Shown: in pieces, positions 1-9,926 of the stretch
Position numbering within the stretch: position 1 is the first letter of the stretch
Layout of the letters: the number at the start of each line of letters is the position of its first letter
Source of the DNA: Rhizobiales bacterium NRL2
GTDB taxonomy: Bacteria; Pseudomonadota; Alphaproteobacteria; Minwuiales; Minwuiaceae
Assembly: GCA_001664005.1 (NCBI GenBank)
Contig: CP016093.1
Coordinates: 3,649,031 to 3,713,030, forward strand
Reading direction: 5' to 3'
Length of the DNA: 64,000 nt
Notes under the pieces: model-generated
What the model saw: only the letters and a program-made list of their open reading frames with translations
Told to the model about the DNA's origin: nothing
The model's database searches: none
Translations under genes and position numbers: made by a program

Positions 1-363
1 CCCAATGGCGAGGTTCTGGCGGCCATCGGCGCCTTTCTCGGCCATCTCTTTCCCGTCTACCTGGCCTTCCGTGGCGGCAAGGGTGTGGCCACATTCCTGG
101 GCATCGCGCTGGCGCTGCACTTCCACGTCGGCCTCGCGACCTGCGCCATCTGGCTCGCGGTGGCGTTCCTGACACGCTACTCCTCGCTGGCGGCGCTGGT
201 GATGGCCATCGCGACCCCTGTTCTGGCCTTCTACCTGCACGGCCCGCTGGCAATGGAACTCGACATCGTCCTGGCCGCCCTGATCTATCTCAAGCACCGC
301 GGCAATATCCGGCGGCTGGTCACCGGCGAGGAACCGAGGATCGGCGGCGGGAAGAAACCTTGA
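1..363 (+). CDS. plsY: Glycerol-3-phosphate acyltransferase PlsY, C-terminal part
   Basis: The gene enters from outside the window and its last 120 codons are present, ending in TGA at 361-363. PlsY is an integral inner-membrane enzyme that acylates glycerol-3-phosphate from acyl-phosphate, the first step of phospholipid synthesis. The fragment shows the family motif GHLFPVYLAFRGGKGVAT (residues about 19-36 of the fragment), with the phosphate-binding GGKGVAT segment, followed by hydrophobic membrane segments and a short basic cytoplasmic tail. Its stop overlaps the TTG start of the next gene (TTGA), so the two are probably co-transcribed. Only the 5' part is missing; there is no sign of damage. 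Confidence 0.93.
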   Translation, partial: PNGEVLAAIGAFLGHLFPVYLAFRGGKGVATFLGIALALHFHVGLATCAIWLAVAFLTRYSSLAALVMAIATPVLAFYLHGPLAMELDIVLAALIYLKHRGNIRRLVTGEEPRIGGGKKP

Positions 364-1154
364 CGTCCCTCCGGGTTCTGGCGGCTCTGCTGGCCGCGGC
401 CGTGCTGCTGGCCGGGTGCGCGACGCCGGGCCAGCGCGGCGACTTCACGGAAGCAGACGTCGTGCGGGGTTTCGAGATCGTCGCCTTCGGACGCGAGTTC
501 GCGGACGCGGAGGCAACCTACGTCACCAAGTTCGACGCCCCCATCCGCATCCACGTGCTGCACGAACCTCTCGATCTGCGGCCCGTCGATGGCACGCGGG
601 CAGTGATGGACATGATCGCCGGATTCCACCGCCCGCCCGCCTTCGCCGGCCTGACCCACGCCTCGATCGACCAGGGCGCTTCGGAAGCCCTCGACAACGC
701 TCACATCCTGGTCGTGGCGCTCGGCTCGCGGAACTACGAGACCTTCTACGAGAAGGCCTCGCAGCGCTGGATCGAGGGCGGCAAGCTGCTGGTCGCGGAC
801 CATTTCTACTTCAGCCGCTGCGGCGCCAGCATCAGCGATCAGAAGGGCCGCATCCGCCGCGCCGTCGTCTTCCTGGACGTGGACGACATGAGCCCGATCC
901 TCAACGAGTGCCTGGCCGAGGAAATCCTCCAGTCGCTGGGCCTGCCCGACGACGACGATTCGCTCGTCTGGTCGATGTTCAACGATTCCAACGACGTCCG
1001 GTTCCCGACGGACTTCGACAACCTGCTGGTCTCGGTACTTTATTCGGATGCGCTGCGGCCGGGTCAGAGCCGCGGGCGGGTGATGCAGCAGGTGCCGGGG
1101 CTGGTCAGGGAACTGTGGCCGAGCCACCTGGCGCGGCGTCGGAACGCCGAATAG
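360..1154 (+). CDS. DUF2927-family lipoprotein
   Basis: This 264-residue protein starts at a TTG that overlaps the plsY stop. Residues 1-20 form a lipoprotein signal with lipobox LAGC (Cys20), so the mature protein should be lipid-anchored facing the periplasm. The central and C-terminal part matches the DUF2927 family, seen in the conserved block CLAEEILQSLGLPDDDDS followed by SMFNDSNDVRFPTDFD. The function of the family is unknown, although members look like inactive or distant peptidase relatives. The TTG start is supported by the signal peptide beginning directly after it. Family assignment is fairly secure; no role is proposed. Confidence 0.82.
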   Translation: MTSLRVLAALLAAAVLLAGCATPGQRGDFTEADVVRGFEIVAFGREFADAEATYVTKFDAPIRIHVLHEPLDLRPVDGTRAVMDMIAGFHRPPAFAGLTHASIDQGASEALDNAHILVVALGSRNYETFYEKASQRWIEGGKLLVADHFYFSRCGASISDQKGRIRRAVVFLDVDDMSPILNECLAEEILQSLGLPDDDDSLVWSMFNDSNDVRFPTDFDNLLVSVLYSDALRPGQSRGRVMQQVPGLVRELWPSHLARRRNAE

Positions 1155-1170
1155 AGACTGGCGCCTCGGC

Positions 1171-2316
1171 TCAGGCGGCGGCCGTCTCGCTGGCCTTGAC
1201 GTATTTTCCGGTGGTGTCCTTCAGCCGCTCGACGAGAATCAGCGAGAGATTGAACAGGATGCGCGCGGCAATGTCGGGCATCTTCGTCATGGCCCGGGTC
1301 ATGGTGTCCTGGGTGAGCACCAGAATTTCGGCGGGCCGCAGCGCAACGACGTCCGCCGTGCGGGGCTCGGTATTGAGATAGGCCATCTCGCCGAAGATGC
1401 CGCCCTTGCCGAAGCGGGCGATGCGCCGCTCGCCGTCACGGACCTCGACGGCGCCGTCCAGGACAACGAACATCTCGTTGCCCATGTCGCCCTTCTTGAC
1501 GATGGTTTCGCCCGCGCCGCACTTCACCACCGTCGCCAGCTTCAGGAAGCGGGCCGCGTCGCGGTACTCCAGCGCCATCAGCAGCGGGATGCCGTTGTGC
1601 GGCGTCTGGTTGAGCTTGCGGGTCAGATAGCTCCAGAGCGCCTCCTCGTCCATCGCCGCGGGCTGGACGGAGTCGCAGGCTTCGGCAAAGGCGCGGCGGA
1701 ACCAGTTCACCAGTTCCCGGTCGTGATTCATCGTCCGCGCCAGCGGCAGGAACGGCGATCTGGTCGCCGTCATGTGCTCCAGGTCGCCCGTGGGCAGCAC
1801 CATGGGCACGCGGAAGCCGAGGTCGGCGTCCTGATAGTTGGCGCCGTAACTGCGGTAGCCCAGCCGCTCGAACACGCCCACTTCGCCCGGTGCGGCATTG
1901 GTGAAATCGAACCCGCTGCCCCTGGCGCAGGCGATCTTGTAGGCAGCCGTCATGAGGATCGCGGCGGCGCGGCTGTCGGCGCGGTCGGTATCGACGACCA
2001 AGGTGTCGGTGAAGGAAACGGTCAGCCCCTCGAGGTCGAAGGCGCCGAGACCGAAGCGCTCGCGCATGTAGACCGGCAGCATGGGCACGGGCGCCACGAT
2101 GACGCGCAGGGTGGCGGCTATGCGGCCGGCCCGGCGCATGTAGATCTGCATCGCGGCGCGATCCGCCGGGTCCGACAGGGCCCTGTTCTCGTGGTCGGCA
2201 TTGACGTAGGTCCGCCCGAGTTGGCCGACCAGCACCTCGTAGCGAAAGCCGTAGACCTCCGCCAGTTCTTCGGGCGACTGCGCGATCAGGATATCCATGT
2301 CGGGGCTTGCGGACAT
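1171..2316 (-). CDS. Acyltransferase-like protein with C-terminal cyclic nucleotide-binding domain
   Basis: This 381-residue protein has two parts. Residues about 1-190 resemble the GNAT-fold N-acyl amino acid / autoinducer synthase-like family, with an early FRYEVLVGQLGRTYVNADHE segment and a GVFERLGYRSYG motif. Residues about 255-375 form a cyclic nucleotide-binding domain with the phosphate-binding cassette signature FGEMAYLNTEPRTADV, including the conserved Glu and Arg. cAMP or cGMP may therefore gate the acyltransferase part, or the protein may be targeted by it. No DNA-binding helix-turn-helix follows, so it is not a Crp-type regulator. It lies 44 bp downstream of sppA on the same strand. 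The substrate is unknown. Confidence 0.75.
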   Translation of the reverse strand: MSASPDMDILIAQSPEELAEVYGFRYEVLVGQLGRTYVNADHENRALSDPADRAAMQIYMRRAGRIAATLRVIVAPVPMLPVYMRERFGLGAFDLEGLTVSFTDTLVVDTDRADSRAAAILMTAAYKIACARGSGFDFTNAAPGEVGVFERLGYRSYGANYQDADLGFRVPMVLPTGDLEHMTATRSPFLPLARTMNHDRELVNWFRRAFAEACDSVQPAAMDEEALWSYLTRKLNQTPHNGIPLLMALEYRDAARFLKLATVVKCGAGETIVKKGDMGNEMFVVLDGAVEVRDGERRIARFGKGGIFGEMAYLNTEPRTADVVALRPAEILVLTQDTMTRAMTKMPDIAARILFNLSLILVERLKDTTGKYVKASETAAA

Positions 2317-2360
2317 GGTCCAATGCTAGGCGTGGTACCTGAAGAACGCGTTAACGGCCC

Positions 2361-4088
2361 TCAGCGCAGGTCGAAGAGCGGCATCTCCAGCCGGATGAGC
2401 GCGGGCTGATCCAGTACGGCGGCGGTCTCGGCCGCCTTCTTCAGCAGCGGATGGGCAAGCCCGATCCGCGCGGCCACGAAGCCCGGGTCGGCGGCGGCGC
2501 GCAGCCTCTCGCGCCAGCCGATGCGCGGATACTCCACGATCTCCATGTCGGCCGCGCCGCCGGCGCCGGCGGCTTCCGCGGCCTCCTCCAGGGCGGCGCG
2601 GAAGCCGCCCAGACGGTCGACCAGCCCCCGTTCCAGCGCCTGTCGTCCGGTCCAGACGCGGCCCTGGGCCGCTGCTTCCGCCGCGGCCGGGCCGAGCCCG
2701 CGCGCCTCGGCGACCCGTTCGACGAACTCGGCGTAGATCTCGTCGATGCGGCGGCTGAGCCGCTGGCGCTGCGCCGGGGTATAGGCGCTGAAGGGCGAGT
2801 TGAAGGCCGCGTCGGGGCCGCTGCGCACGGTCTCGATGCGCACGCCGTTCCGCGCCAGCAGCTCCTCGAACACGATCTTGCCGCCGATCACACCGATGGA
2901 ACCGGTGATCGTGGTTTCAGCGGCGACGATGCGGTCCGCCGCCATGGCGATCATGTAGCCGCCGGAGCCGGCGACCTCGCCCATGGAGACGATGACCGGC
3001 TTGTCGAGGGCTTCGATGGCCCGCCGGATCGCATCCGAAGGCGCATAGGCGCCGCCGGGGCTGTCCACCCGCAGCACGATCGCGTCGATGGCGGGATCGG
3101 CGTCCGCTTCCCTGAGCGTCGCGATCAGCCGCTCGGCGCGTACCTGATCGCCTTCGAGAGGCGATCCCCAGCCGCCGCTGATCGGACCCGAAGCGACGAC
3201 AAGGGCGACACGGCGGATCGCGTCGCCATCCTGCTCCAGGATCAGGGGCAAGTAGTCGCGGGCCGTGATGACCGGGGCGTCGAGCGCGTCATCGAGTTCG
3301 AAACCATGGCCCAGCCGGTCGACCAGCCCCGCTTCCAGCGCCGCGGCCGGGTTCATCAGGGCCCGGTCCAGCCGTCCTTCCAGACCCTCGGCCACGCCTG
3401 GCCGGTCGGCGTCGATGCCGTCCTTCAGCCTGTCGTCCAGATCGACGACCATCGCCGTCATGGCCTCGCGCAGTTCCGGCGGCATGCGCCGCTCCGCGAT
3501 CACATTGGCCGCGGACTTGAAGCGCTTGCGGCGTTCGAGCTGAGGATCGATGCCGAGATCGTCGACCAGTTCGCCCGCATAGGGCGTCTGCAGCGCCACG
3601 CCCGTGACCGCGAATTCGCCCGCGGCCGGCATCCAGATCTCGTCGAAGGCGGCGGCGAAGCGGTAGCGCGCGAGATCGTAGTATTCGGAGACGACATAGG
3701 TGCGCTTGCCCGCCGCACGGAAACGGCCGATCGCGCCGGCCAGCGTCTCGGCGTGGACGAAAGGCAGCTCCGCCGCCGACAGATCCATCCGGATCGCCCT
3801 GATGCGCGGATCGGCGGCGGCGCGGTCGATCACCCGCACCAGACGCGAAAGCGTCAGGGCGTCCCCGCGCACCACGCTGAGGAATCCGCCCTCGCTGACC
3901 GATTCCGGCAGGCGCTCGTCGAATGTGATTTCCAGCACCGAGCCGTCGGCGATCTCCGGCGGGCGCGGCTGCCAGGGTTCCACGACGACCAGCGCCACCA
4001 GCCCGCCTATCACCAGGAAACCGACGACGAACAGAATCGATTTCAGCCCGAACCAGACGATCCTCAGGGCGCGGCCGAGCGCGCTCAC
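2361..4088 (-). CDS. sppA: Signal peptide peptidase SppA (67K type)
   Basis: This is an inner-membrane serine protease that clears cleaved signal peptides. The protein of 575 residues is the long double-domain form. A membrane anchor lies at residues about 9-32. The N-terminal domain carries the general-base Lys in RFKSAAN. The C-terminal domain carries the nucleophile Ser in [17 protein letters not shown] and the upstream VDSPGG strand. I chose the GTG at 4088 because it gives the hydrophobic anchor right after the start and overlaps the aroC stop as GTGA; longer readings run antisense-like through aroC. It is probably the third gene of a fabI-aroC-sppA operon. Confidence 0.93.
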   Translation of the reverse strand: MSALGRALRIVWFGLKSILFVVGFLVIGGLVALVVVEPWQPRPPEIADGSVLEITFDERLPESVSEGGFLSVVRGDALTLSRLVRVIDRAAADPRIRAIRMDLSAAELPFVHAETLAGAIGRFRAAGKRTYVVSEYYDLARYRFAAAFDEIWMPAAGEFAVTGVALQTPYAGELVDDLGIDPQLERRKRFKSAANVIAERRMPPELREAMTAMVVDLDDRLKDGIDADRPGVAEGLEGRLDRALMNPAAALEAGLVDRLGHGFELDDALDAPVITARDYLPLILEQDGDAIRRVALVVASGPISGGWGSPLEGDQVRAERLIATLREADADPAIDAIVLRVDSPGGAYAPSDAIRRAIEALDKPVIVSMGEVAGSGGYMIAMAADRIVAAETTITGSIGVIGGKIVFEELLARNGVRIETVRSGPDAAFNSPFSAYTPAQRQRLSRRIDEIYAEFVERVAEARGLGPAAAEAAAQGRVWTGRQALERGLVDRLGGFRAALEEAAEAAGAGGAADMEIVEYPRIGWRERLRAAADPGFVAARIGLAHPLLKKAAETAAVLDQPALIRLEMPLFDLR

Positions 4089-5161
4089 GACGCCTGTCCC
4101 TGGGCCCGCGCCCTGAGCAGATGGTCGGCCAGCACGCAGGCCATCATCGCCTCGCCCACGGGCACGGCGCGGATGCCGACGCAGGGGTCGTGACGCCCCC
4201 TGGTCACGATCTCGGTGTCGTTGCCCTCTCTGTCCACGGTCGCCCGGGGGCTGAGGATCGAGGACGTCGGCTTGACCGCGAAACGGCAGACCACCGGCTG
4301 GCCGGAGGAAATGCCGCCAAGCACACCGCCGGCGTGATTGGAGGTGAAGGATGGCGCGCCGTCCTTCATGCGCATCTCGTCGGCATTGGTCTCGCCGGTC
4401 AGGGCCGCGGCCGCGAAGCCGTCGCCGATCTCCACGCCCTTGACCGCGTTGATCGACATCATCGCCTGGGCCAGGTCGGAATCCAGCTTGCCGTAAATCG
4501 GCGCGCCCAGTCCTACGGGCACGCCCTCGGCCACCACCTCGATCACCGCGCCGACCGAGCTGCCCGCCTTGCGCACGCCGTCGAGATAATCCTCCCAGCG
4601 CGCGGCGGTCTGCGGATCGGGGCACCAGAAGGGGTTGCGATCGACTGTCTCCCAGTCCCATGCGTCGCGGTCGACGGCGATCTCGCCCACCTGCACCAGC
4701 GCGCCGCGAATGCGGACACCGGGCCCCAGCACCTTGCGCGCCAGCGCCCCCGCGGCAACGCGGCTCGCCGTCTCCCGCGCAGAGGAACGCCCGCCGCCAC
4801 GATAGTCGCGGATGCCGTATTTCTGCATGTAGACATAGTCCGCATGGCCGGGACGGTACTTGTCCCTGATGTCGGAATAGTCCTTCGAGCGCTGGTCCAC
4901 ATTCTCGATCATCATCATGACCGGCGTGCCGGTGGTGCGGCCTTCGAAGACGCCGGACATGATGCGCACGCCGTCAGGCTCGCGGCGCTGCGTGGTGAAG
5001 CGGTTCTGCCCGGGCCGGCGGCGGTCGAGAAAGGTCTGGATATCGGCTTCCGCCAGTTCGATCAGCGGCGGACATCCGTCGACCACGCAGCCGATGGCGG
5101 GTCCGTGGCTTTCCCCCCAGGTGGTGACCCGGAACAGATGGCCGAAGGTATTGTGCGACAT
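4085..5161 (-). CDS. aroC: Chorismate synthase
   Basis: AroC converts 5-enolpyruvylshikimate-3-phosphate to chorismate, the last common step of aromatic amino acid synthesis, using reduced FMN. The 358 residues match the usual length. Family signatures are visible: [19 protein letters not shown] at the N-terminus, the [14 protein letters not shown] block, the Arg-rich [18 protein letters not shown] segment, and [12 protein letters not shown]. It follows fabI by 19 bp and overlaps sppA by 4 nt, so these three are likely one transcript. Nothing looks abnormal. Confidence 0.97.
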   Translation of the reverse strand: MSHNTFGHLFRVTTWGESHGPAIGCVVDGCPPLIELAEADIQTFLDRRRPGQNRFTTQRREPDGVRIMSGVFEGRTTGTPVMMMIENVDQRSKDYSDIRDKYRPGHADYVYMQKYGIRDYRGGGRSSARETASRVAAGALARKVLGPGVRIRGALVQVGEIAVDRDAWDWETVDRNPFWCPDPQTAARWEDYLDGVRKAGSSVGAVIEVVAEGVPVGLGAPIYGKLDSDLAQAMMSINAVKGVEIGDGFAAAALTGETNADEMRMKDGAPSFTSNHAGGVLGGISSGQPVVCRFAVKPTSSILSPRATVDREGNDTEIVTRGRHDPCVGIRAVPVGEAMMACVLADHLLRARAQGQAS

Positions 5162-5180
5162 GGCCGGTCCCCGGCCCGGC

Positions 5181-5993
5181 TCAGATGTTGCCGATGTCGG
5201 GCGCGTCCACGGCCTTCATGCCGACGACGTGGTAGCCCGAATCGACGTGCAGCACCTCACCGGTGACACCGTCCCCAAGATGGCTGATCAGATAGAGCGC
5301 CGAATTGCCCACCTGGTCGATGGTGACGTTGCGCTTCAGCGGCGAATTCAGTTCGTTCCACTTCAGGATGTAGCGGAAATCGCCGATGCCGGAAGCCGCC
5401 AGGGTCTTGATCGGTCCTGCCGAGACCGCGTTGACGCGGATGTTCTTCGGCCCGAGATCGACGGCGAGATAGCGCACGCTCGCCTCCAGCGCCGCCTTGG
5501 CGACGCCCATGACGTTGTAGTGGGGCATCACCCGCTCGGCGCCGTAATAGGTCAGCGTCAGCATGCTGCCGCCATCGGTCATCAGCGGTTCGGCCCGGCG
5601 CGCGATCGCCGTGAAGGAATAGCAGCTGATCTGCATGGAGCGGCGGAAGTTCTCCAGGCTGGTGTCGACATAGCGGCCCTTGAGCTCGTCCTTGTCGGCG
5701 TAAGCGATGGCGTGAACCAGAAAATCGAGCCCGCCCCAGCGGCCGGAAATATCCTCGAAGACCGAATCCATCGAAGCGGGATCGGTGACGTCGCAGGGCA
5801 TCACGTAGTCGCAGCCGATCGACTCCGCCAGCGGCACGACGCGCTTCTTCAGGGCGTCGCCCTGATAGGTGAAGGCGAGGTCGGCACCCTCCCTGGCGGC
5901 CGCGCGCGCAATACCCCAGGCGATGGAGCGGTCGTTGGCAACGCCCATAACCAGTCCGCGTTTGCCCGCCAACAGCCCGCTCGGTTCGCTCAT
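5181..5993 (-). CDS. fabI: Enoyl-[acyl-carrier-protein] reductase (NADH) FabI
   Basis: FabI reduces the trans-2-enoyl-ACP double bond in each cycle of type II fatty acid synthesis. The 270-residue protein has the FabI-type dinucleotide loop [11 protein letters not shown], the catalytic segment [20 protein letters not shown] with the Tyr-Tyr-Lys arrangement spaced as in FabI rather than ordinary SDRs, and the substrate-loop block [15 protein letters not shown]. The ATG at 5993 is preceded by GGAGA at good spacing; upstream in-frame codons read as low-complexity sequence, so I did not use the longer form. It is the first gene of the fabI-aroC-sppA group and is divergent from the YihY gene. Confidence 0.96.
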   Translation of the reverse strand: MSEPSGLLAGKRGLVMGVANDRSIAWGIARAAAREGADLAFTYQGDALKKRVVPLAESIGCDYVMPCDVTDPASMDSVFEDISGRWGGLDFLVHAIAYADKDELKGRYVDTSLENFRRSMQISCYSFTAIARRAEPLMTDGGSMLTLTYYGAERVMPHYNVMGVAKAALEASVRYLAVDLGPKNIRVNAVSAGPIKTLAASGIGDFRYILKWNELNSPLKRNVTIDQVGNSALYLISHLGDGVTGEVLHVDSGYHVVGMKAVDAPDIGNI

Positions 5994-6125
5994 GCTTGTC
6001 TCTCCTACAGGACCCTCCGCCACCGGCGGCCATGGCCCGAGTTGCTTTGACGCCCGGTTCGGCGCAACCATGTGATCCATTGGCGCCATGTGCAACCGAA
6101 GCGAATTGATGAGGATTTATAAGCG
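5994..6125. promoter_or_regulatory. Divergent intergenic region, fabI / yihY-like
   Basis: These 132 bp separate the divergent fabI and YihY-family genes and must hold both promoters. The fabI Shine-Dalgarno (GGAGA on the minus strand) lies close to 6004. A GAGGA near 6113 probably serves the TTG start at 6126. No convincing -35/-10 pair or operator could be picked out by eye. Confidence 0.4.
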
Positions 6126-7412
6126 TTGAACCGGCAAAAGGCCATGCAATTGGCGCGGCGCTGGGGGCGCCTCGGGGCGTCGCTCGCCGTCTTCGTGGCC
6201 AGGCGCTTCGTCGCCAACCGCCTGCCGGAAGTGGCCTCGGCGCTGACCTTCACCTCATTGCTGGCGCTGGTGCCGCTGATGACGATCAGTTTCGCCATAT
6301 TCGCCGCATTTCCGGCCTTCAATCAGGCCGAGGCCGAGCTGGAGGCCTTCATCTTCGGCAATTTCGTGCCCCACGCCAGCGACGCGGTGCAGGAGTACAT
6401 CACGCGCTTCCGCGGCAATGTCGGGCAGCTCTCCGCCTTCGGCATCGTCGGACTGGGCGTGACCTCGGTGCTGCTGCTCGTGACCATCGAGAGCGCGCTC
6501 AATCGCCTGTTTCTCGTCCGCCGCCAGCGCTCGATGATTCGCCGGCTGCTGGCCTACTGGGCGCTGCTGACGCTGGGACCGATCTTCTTCCTGGTCAGCG
6601 TCACCCTGTCCTCGATGCTGTTCACGCTGGCCAACCAGACCGGCGGGCAGGAACTGGGCAATGCGGTCTCGTTTCTGGGCCGCGTGGTGCCCTATGTTCT
6701 GGCCTTCGCCGGCTATGTGGTGATGTACACGGTGATGCCGAACCGCCATGTCGAGGTACGCGACGCGGCCATCGGCGCCGGCGTCGCAGCGCTGCTGTTC
6801 GAGGCGCTGAAGGCGCTGTTCGGTCTCTATGTCACCACCTTTCCCGTCTACCAGACGATCTACGGCGCCATTTCGGTGCTCCCGATCCTGCTGCTCTGGA
6901 TCTATCTCGCCTGGGTCGTCACCCTGATCGGCGCGGGGATCACCGCCGCCCTGCCCGAATGGCGCGCGGCGAGCGGCGTCGAACTGGTGACCGCACCCCG
7001 CTCGGGCCGGCTGGCGCTGGCCATCGAAGCCCTGCGTATCCTGCGCAAGGCCCACCGCGATGGCGACGACGTGCGCCCGCACGTTCTGGTGCGGCGGCTC
7101 AGGATGTCCCCCACCGCGCTCGAACAGCTCTTCGAGCGGCTGGAAGATGCCGGCTATGTCCGCGAAACGCGGCGGCACCGCTGGATACTGGCGAGGGAAA
7201 TCGCCGACCTGACGCTGTACGACCTGATGCTCGCCATGGACATCCAGACCCGGCAGCCCTCGCTGGCCGGCAGCCCGGTCGCCGGCCTGGAAGGCCCCAT
7301 CGACGAAGCCATCCAGATGGAGCGTTCGGTCTTCAGCGTACCGCTGGCCCGGGTTCTCGACGGCGACCAGCCGACGCCCATCACGCCGCGCCCCCGGGAG
7401 GCCGCGGACTGA
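6126..7412 (+). CDS. YihY/BrkB-family inner-membrane protein with C-terminal winged helix-like extension
   Basis: This is a 428-residue polytopic membrane protein. Residues 1-290 match the YihY/BrkB family: the entry motif ASALTFTSLLALVPL, about six membrane segments, and the closing LLLWIYLAWVVTLIGAGI. Residues about 295-395 add a soluble region (RLRMSPTALEQLFERLEDAGYVRE) that looks like a winged helix-turn-helix, a common C-terminal extension in alphaproteobacterial members. The family was once called ribonuclease BN, which is wrong; its true function is unknown, with envelope or transport roles suggested. The start is TTG 6126 with a GAGGA ribosome site; ATG 6144 is an alternative. Confidence 0.85.
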   Translation: MNRQKAMQLARRWGRLGASLAVFVARRFVANRLPEVASALTFTSLLALVPLMTISFAIFAAFPAFNQAEAELEAFIFGNFVPHASDAVQEYITRFRGNVGQLSAFGIVGLGVTSVLLLVTIESALNRLFLVRRQRSMIRRLLAYWALLTLGPIFFLVSVTLSSMLFTLANQTGGQELGNAVSFLGRVVPYVLAFAGYVVMYTVMPNRHVEVRDAAIGAGVAALLFEALKALFGLYVTTFPVYQTIYGAISVLPILLLWIYLAWVVTLIGAGITAALPEWRAASGVELVTAPRSGRLALAIEALRILRKAHRDGDDVRPHVLVRRLRMSPTALEQLFERLEDAGYVRETRRHRWILAREIADLTLYDLMLAMDIQTRQPSLAGSPVAGLEGPIDEAIQMERSVFSVPLARVLDGDQPTPITPRPREAAD

Positions 7413-7429
7413 GCGAGTCCGGGGCGGCT

Positions 7430-8341
7430 TCAGTCGGTCTTCAGGTCGGCGCGCGCGTCGAAGGCCTCGCCGCGCGACCAGGACTTCACGAACTGCTGCA
7501 ACTCGGGATCCTTGCCGTCGGGCAGAACGATCTTGAGACGCACATACTGGTCGCCGTCCTGCCCCGACTTCCGGTTGACGATGCCCTTGCCCTTCAGGCG
7601 GAGCGTGCGTCCGGTATTGGAGCCCTCGGGCACCGTGACCGTGACATCCCCGTGAATCGTCGGCGCCTTGATCTTCGCGCCGAGCACCGCTTCGGTCAGC
7701 GATATGGGCAGCTCGATATGGATGTCCTGGCCGCGGCGCGTGTAGAGCGGATGCGGCTTCACCGAAACCTCGATCAGGGCGTCGCCCGGCGCGCCGCCGG
7801 GAGGCGCGTCGCCCTGCCCCTTCAGGCGTATCTGCTGGCCGTCTTCCAGGCCGGCGGGAATCCGCACGTCCAGCGTCTTGCCGCCGGGCAGGGTGAGCCT
7901 GCGGTTGGCGCCGCGCGCAGCCTCCAGGAAACTCACGTCCAGGGTGTACTTGCGGTCGCGGCCGCGCGCCTGCTGCCGGCCGCCGCGGAAGCTGGTGAAG
8001 ATGTCGCCGAAGATATCCTCGAAGCCCCGCGCGCCGCCGCCATGAAACCCGCCGAAGCCCTCTTCGCCGCCTTCCGGCCCGGTGTAGGTGCGGTACTGGG
8101 TGCGTGACATGCGCTCCTGTCCGTCGGGGCCGATCTCGCCCCGGTCATAGCGCGCGCGCTGGTCGACGTCGCCCAGCAGGTTGTAGGCCGCGGACACTTC
8201 CTTGAAGCGGTCGGCGGCGGACGAATCCCCGGGATGCCGGTCAGGATGAAGGTCCTTCGCCAGCTTGCGGTAGGCTTTCTTGATGTCTTCCTGGGACGCG
8301 TTCCTGCCGACGCCCAGAACCGTATATGGATCTCGCATCAT
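7430..8341 (-). CDS. DnaJ-type cochaperone without zinc finger (CbpA-like)
   Basis: This 303-residue J-protein stimulates DnaK ATPase and delivers substrates. Residues 3-70 are the J domain with the essential HPD in LAKDLHPDRHP. A Gly-rich linker with GFGGFHGGG and FEDIFGDIF follows. From about residue 125 there are two C-terminal beta-sandwich substrate-binding domains (YTLDVSFLEAARGANRRL onwards). The four CxxCxGxG zinc repeats of canonical DnaJ are absent, so this is the class B / CbpA type. It converges on the YihY gene with only 17 bp between. ATG 8341 and ATG 8338 are equivalent start choices. Confidence 0.9.
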   Translation of the reverse strand: MMRDPYTVLGVGRNASQEDIKKAYRKLAKDLHPDRHPGDSSAADRFKEVSAAYNLLGDVDQRARYDRGEIGPDGQERMSRTQYRTYTGPEGGEEGFGGFHGGGARGFEDIFGDIFTSFRGGRQQARGRDRKYTLDVSFLEAARGANRRLTLPGGKTLDVRIPAGLEDGQQIRLKGQGDAPPGGAPGDALIEVSVKPHPLYTRRGQDIHIELPISLTEAVLGAKIKAPTIHGDVTVTVPEGSNTGRTLRLKGKGIVNRKSGQDGDQYVRLKIVLPDGKDPELQQFVKSWSRGEAFDARADLKTD

Positions 8342-8430
8342 CTGATTCGGTCTTTTCGGATCGACGGCCCCCTGCCGTCATCCACGCCGCCATCAATAGC
8401 GCGGATGGGCCCGGCCGGCCATATATATGG

Positions 8431-9159
8431 TCACTGCCGGTCCGGTGAAAAGAGCACCACCAGATGATCCACGAGACCGTCGGTGACCAGCTCGGTGTTG
8501 CGCGGCGGCGGCCCGGAAGCGATCGAATCCTCTCCGGCCGGCGCCGGCGCGGATTCGATCTGCGAAGTGTCGGCCCCGGCGCGGCTTTCCGGGCGCTCCC
8601 CGGCCGGCGCACGAACCTCGGCATCCGAAGGCGCCTGGCGGTCGACGCCCATCTCCGTCAGCCGCGCGGCAGCGCGGCCGAAGCCGAGTTCAGCGGCGCG
8701 GCGGAACCAGCGGATCGCCGCCTCGCGGTCGCGCGCCGTGCCGTAGCCGCTTTCATGGAGAATGCCCAGATTGTGCATCGATTCCGCCAGGCCGCCCTCG
8801 GCCGCCTGTTTCATGTAGCGGAAGGCCCGTTCGGCATCCGCCTCAACGCCATTCCCCTTCAGATAGAGGTCGGCGAGGTTCGCCGCCGCCGGCGCGAAAT
8901 CCTGCTCGGCGGCGCGGCGGAACCAGTCCGCGGCGGTCCCCGGATCGCGCGCCACGCCGACGCCGTTCAGATACATCAGGCCCAGATTGCGCTGCGCCGC
9001 GGGATCACCGGCCCTGGCGGCTTCCTCCCAGATTTCCGCGGCGCGCGGATGATCGCCGGCGCGATAGGCCTCCAGCCCGTCGCGGAAACTGGCTTCGGCG
9101 ACCGCGAGCGGCGCACAGACGAAAAGAATGGCGAAAAGGGAGACTATACACTTGGTCAT
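8431..9159 (-). CDS. Secreted Sel1-repeat protein
   Basis: This 242-residue protein has a signal peptide (MTKCIVSLFAILFVCAPLA, cleavage near AEA). Residues about 28-165 hold three complete Sel1-like repeats, each of the pattern A..NLG.LY..G.GV..D...A..WFR.AAE, preceded by a half repeat. The C-terminal region is a Pro/Ala/Glu-rich linker ending in a hydrophobic segment (LVDHLVVLF). Sel1 repeats are protein-interaction solenoids; the partner is unknown. I chose ATG 9159 because it starts the signal peptide and has GGAGGG six bases upstream; the longer reading adds 13 residues with no support. Confidence 0.85.
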   Translation of the reverse strand: MTKCIVSLFAILFVCAPLAVAEASFRDGLEAYRAGDHPRAAEIWEEAARAGDPAAQRNLGLMYLNGVGVARDPGTAADWFRRAAEQDFAPAAANLADLYLKGNGVEADAERAFRYMKQAAEGGLAESMHNLGILHESGYGTARDREAAIRWFRRAAELGFGRAAARLTEMGVDRQAPSDAEVRAPAGERPESRAGADTSQIESAPAPAGEDSIASGPPPRNTELVTDGLVDHLVVLFSPDRQ

Positions 9160-9341
9160 GGCTTGACCCTCCGGTGTGCTTCTGACGGCAAGGCGCACGG
9201 CGGCCTCATTCTCCGTTGATCGGGCGGTTAACCTTCCATACCAGATAGGGTGTGACAGGCGCGGGCGAAAGCTGTGGCACTCGGCAGCATGGCAATCGGG
9301 ACGATACGCCCTAGCTTGCGCTTCACGGCAAGGAGACCTTC

Positions 9342-9926
9342 ATGAGCGCACCCACCGACCCCATCGCCCATTTCCGATCCTGGATGGAAGAGGCGCGGGA
9401 AAGCGAGCCGAACGACCCGAACGCCATGGCGCTCGCGACTGTGGGCGCCGGCGGCATGCCCAGCCTGCGGATGGTGCTGCTGAAAGACGTCGATCGGGAA
9501 GGCTTCGTCTTCTACACCAATTTCGAGAGTCAGAAGGGGCAGGAACTGCTGGCCCACCCGAAGGCGGCGCTCTGCTTCCACTGGAAGAGCCTGCGCCGCC
9601 AGGTCCGTGTCGAAGGCATGGTGGAGCGCGTCGACGAGTCCGAAGCCGACGCCTATTTCGCCTCCCGCCCCCGCGACAGCCGCATCGGCGCCTGGGCCTC
9701 GGACCAGAGCCGCCCGATGGAGGGCCGGTTCGAACTGGAGAAGCGCGTGGCGAAATTCGCGGCCAGGTACGCCATCGGCGAAGTGCCCCGGCCGCCGCAC
9801 TGGTCGGGCTTCCGGATCGTGCCTTCTCGGATCGAGTTCTGGCGCGACCGGCCCTTCCGCCTGCACGAGCGGCTGAATTTTGTCCGGGAGCGGGACGGCT
9901 GGCGGAACGAGGTGCTGTTTCCCTGA
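9342..9926 (+). CDS. pdxH: Pyridoxamine 5'-phosphate oxidase
   Basis: PdxH uses FMN and oxygen to convert pyridoxamine- or pyridoxine-5'-phosphate to pyridoxal phosphate. The 194 residues carry the family blocks: [20 protein letters not shown] (FMN binding), [19 protein letters not shown], and the C-terminal signature [15 protein letters not shown]. The length is slightly below the usual 200-220, from a short N-terminus. ATG 9342 follows an AAGGAGA site. Its TGA overlaps the ATG of the CDF transporter (ATGA), indicating co-transcription. Confidence 0.95.
   Translation: MSAPTDPIAHFRSWMEEARESEPNDPNAMALATVGAGGMPSLRMVLLKDVDREGFVFYTNFESQKGQELLAHPKAALCFHWKSLRRQVRVEGMVERVDESEADAYFASRPRDSRIGAWASDQSRPMEGRFELEKRVAKFAARYAIGEVPRPPHWSGFRIVPSRIEFWRDRPFRLHERLNFVRERDGWRNEVLFP

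Noticed and set aside
5994-6095. FabI with a 34-residue N-terminal extension
   Set aside because: FabI proteins begin shortly before the GKRGLVMG strand, and GGAGA stands directly before ATG 5993.
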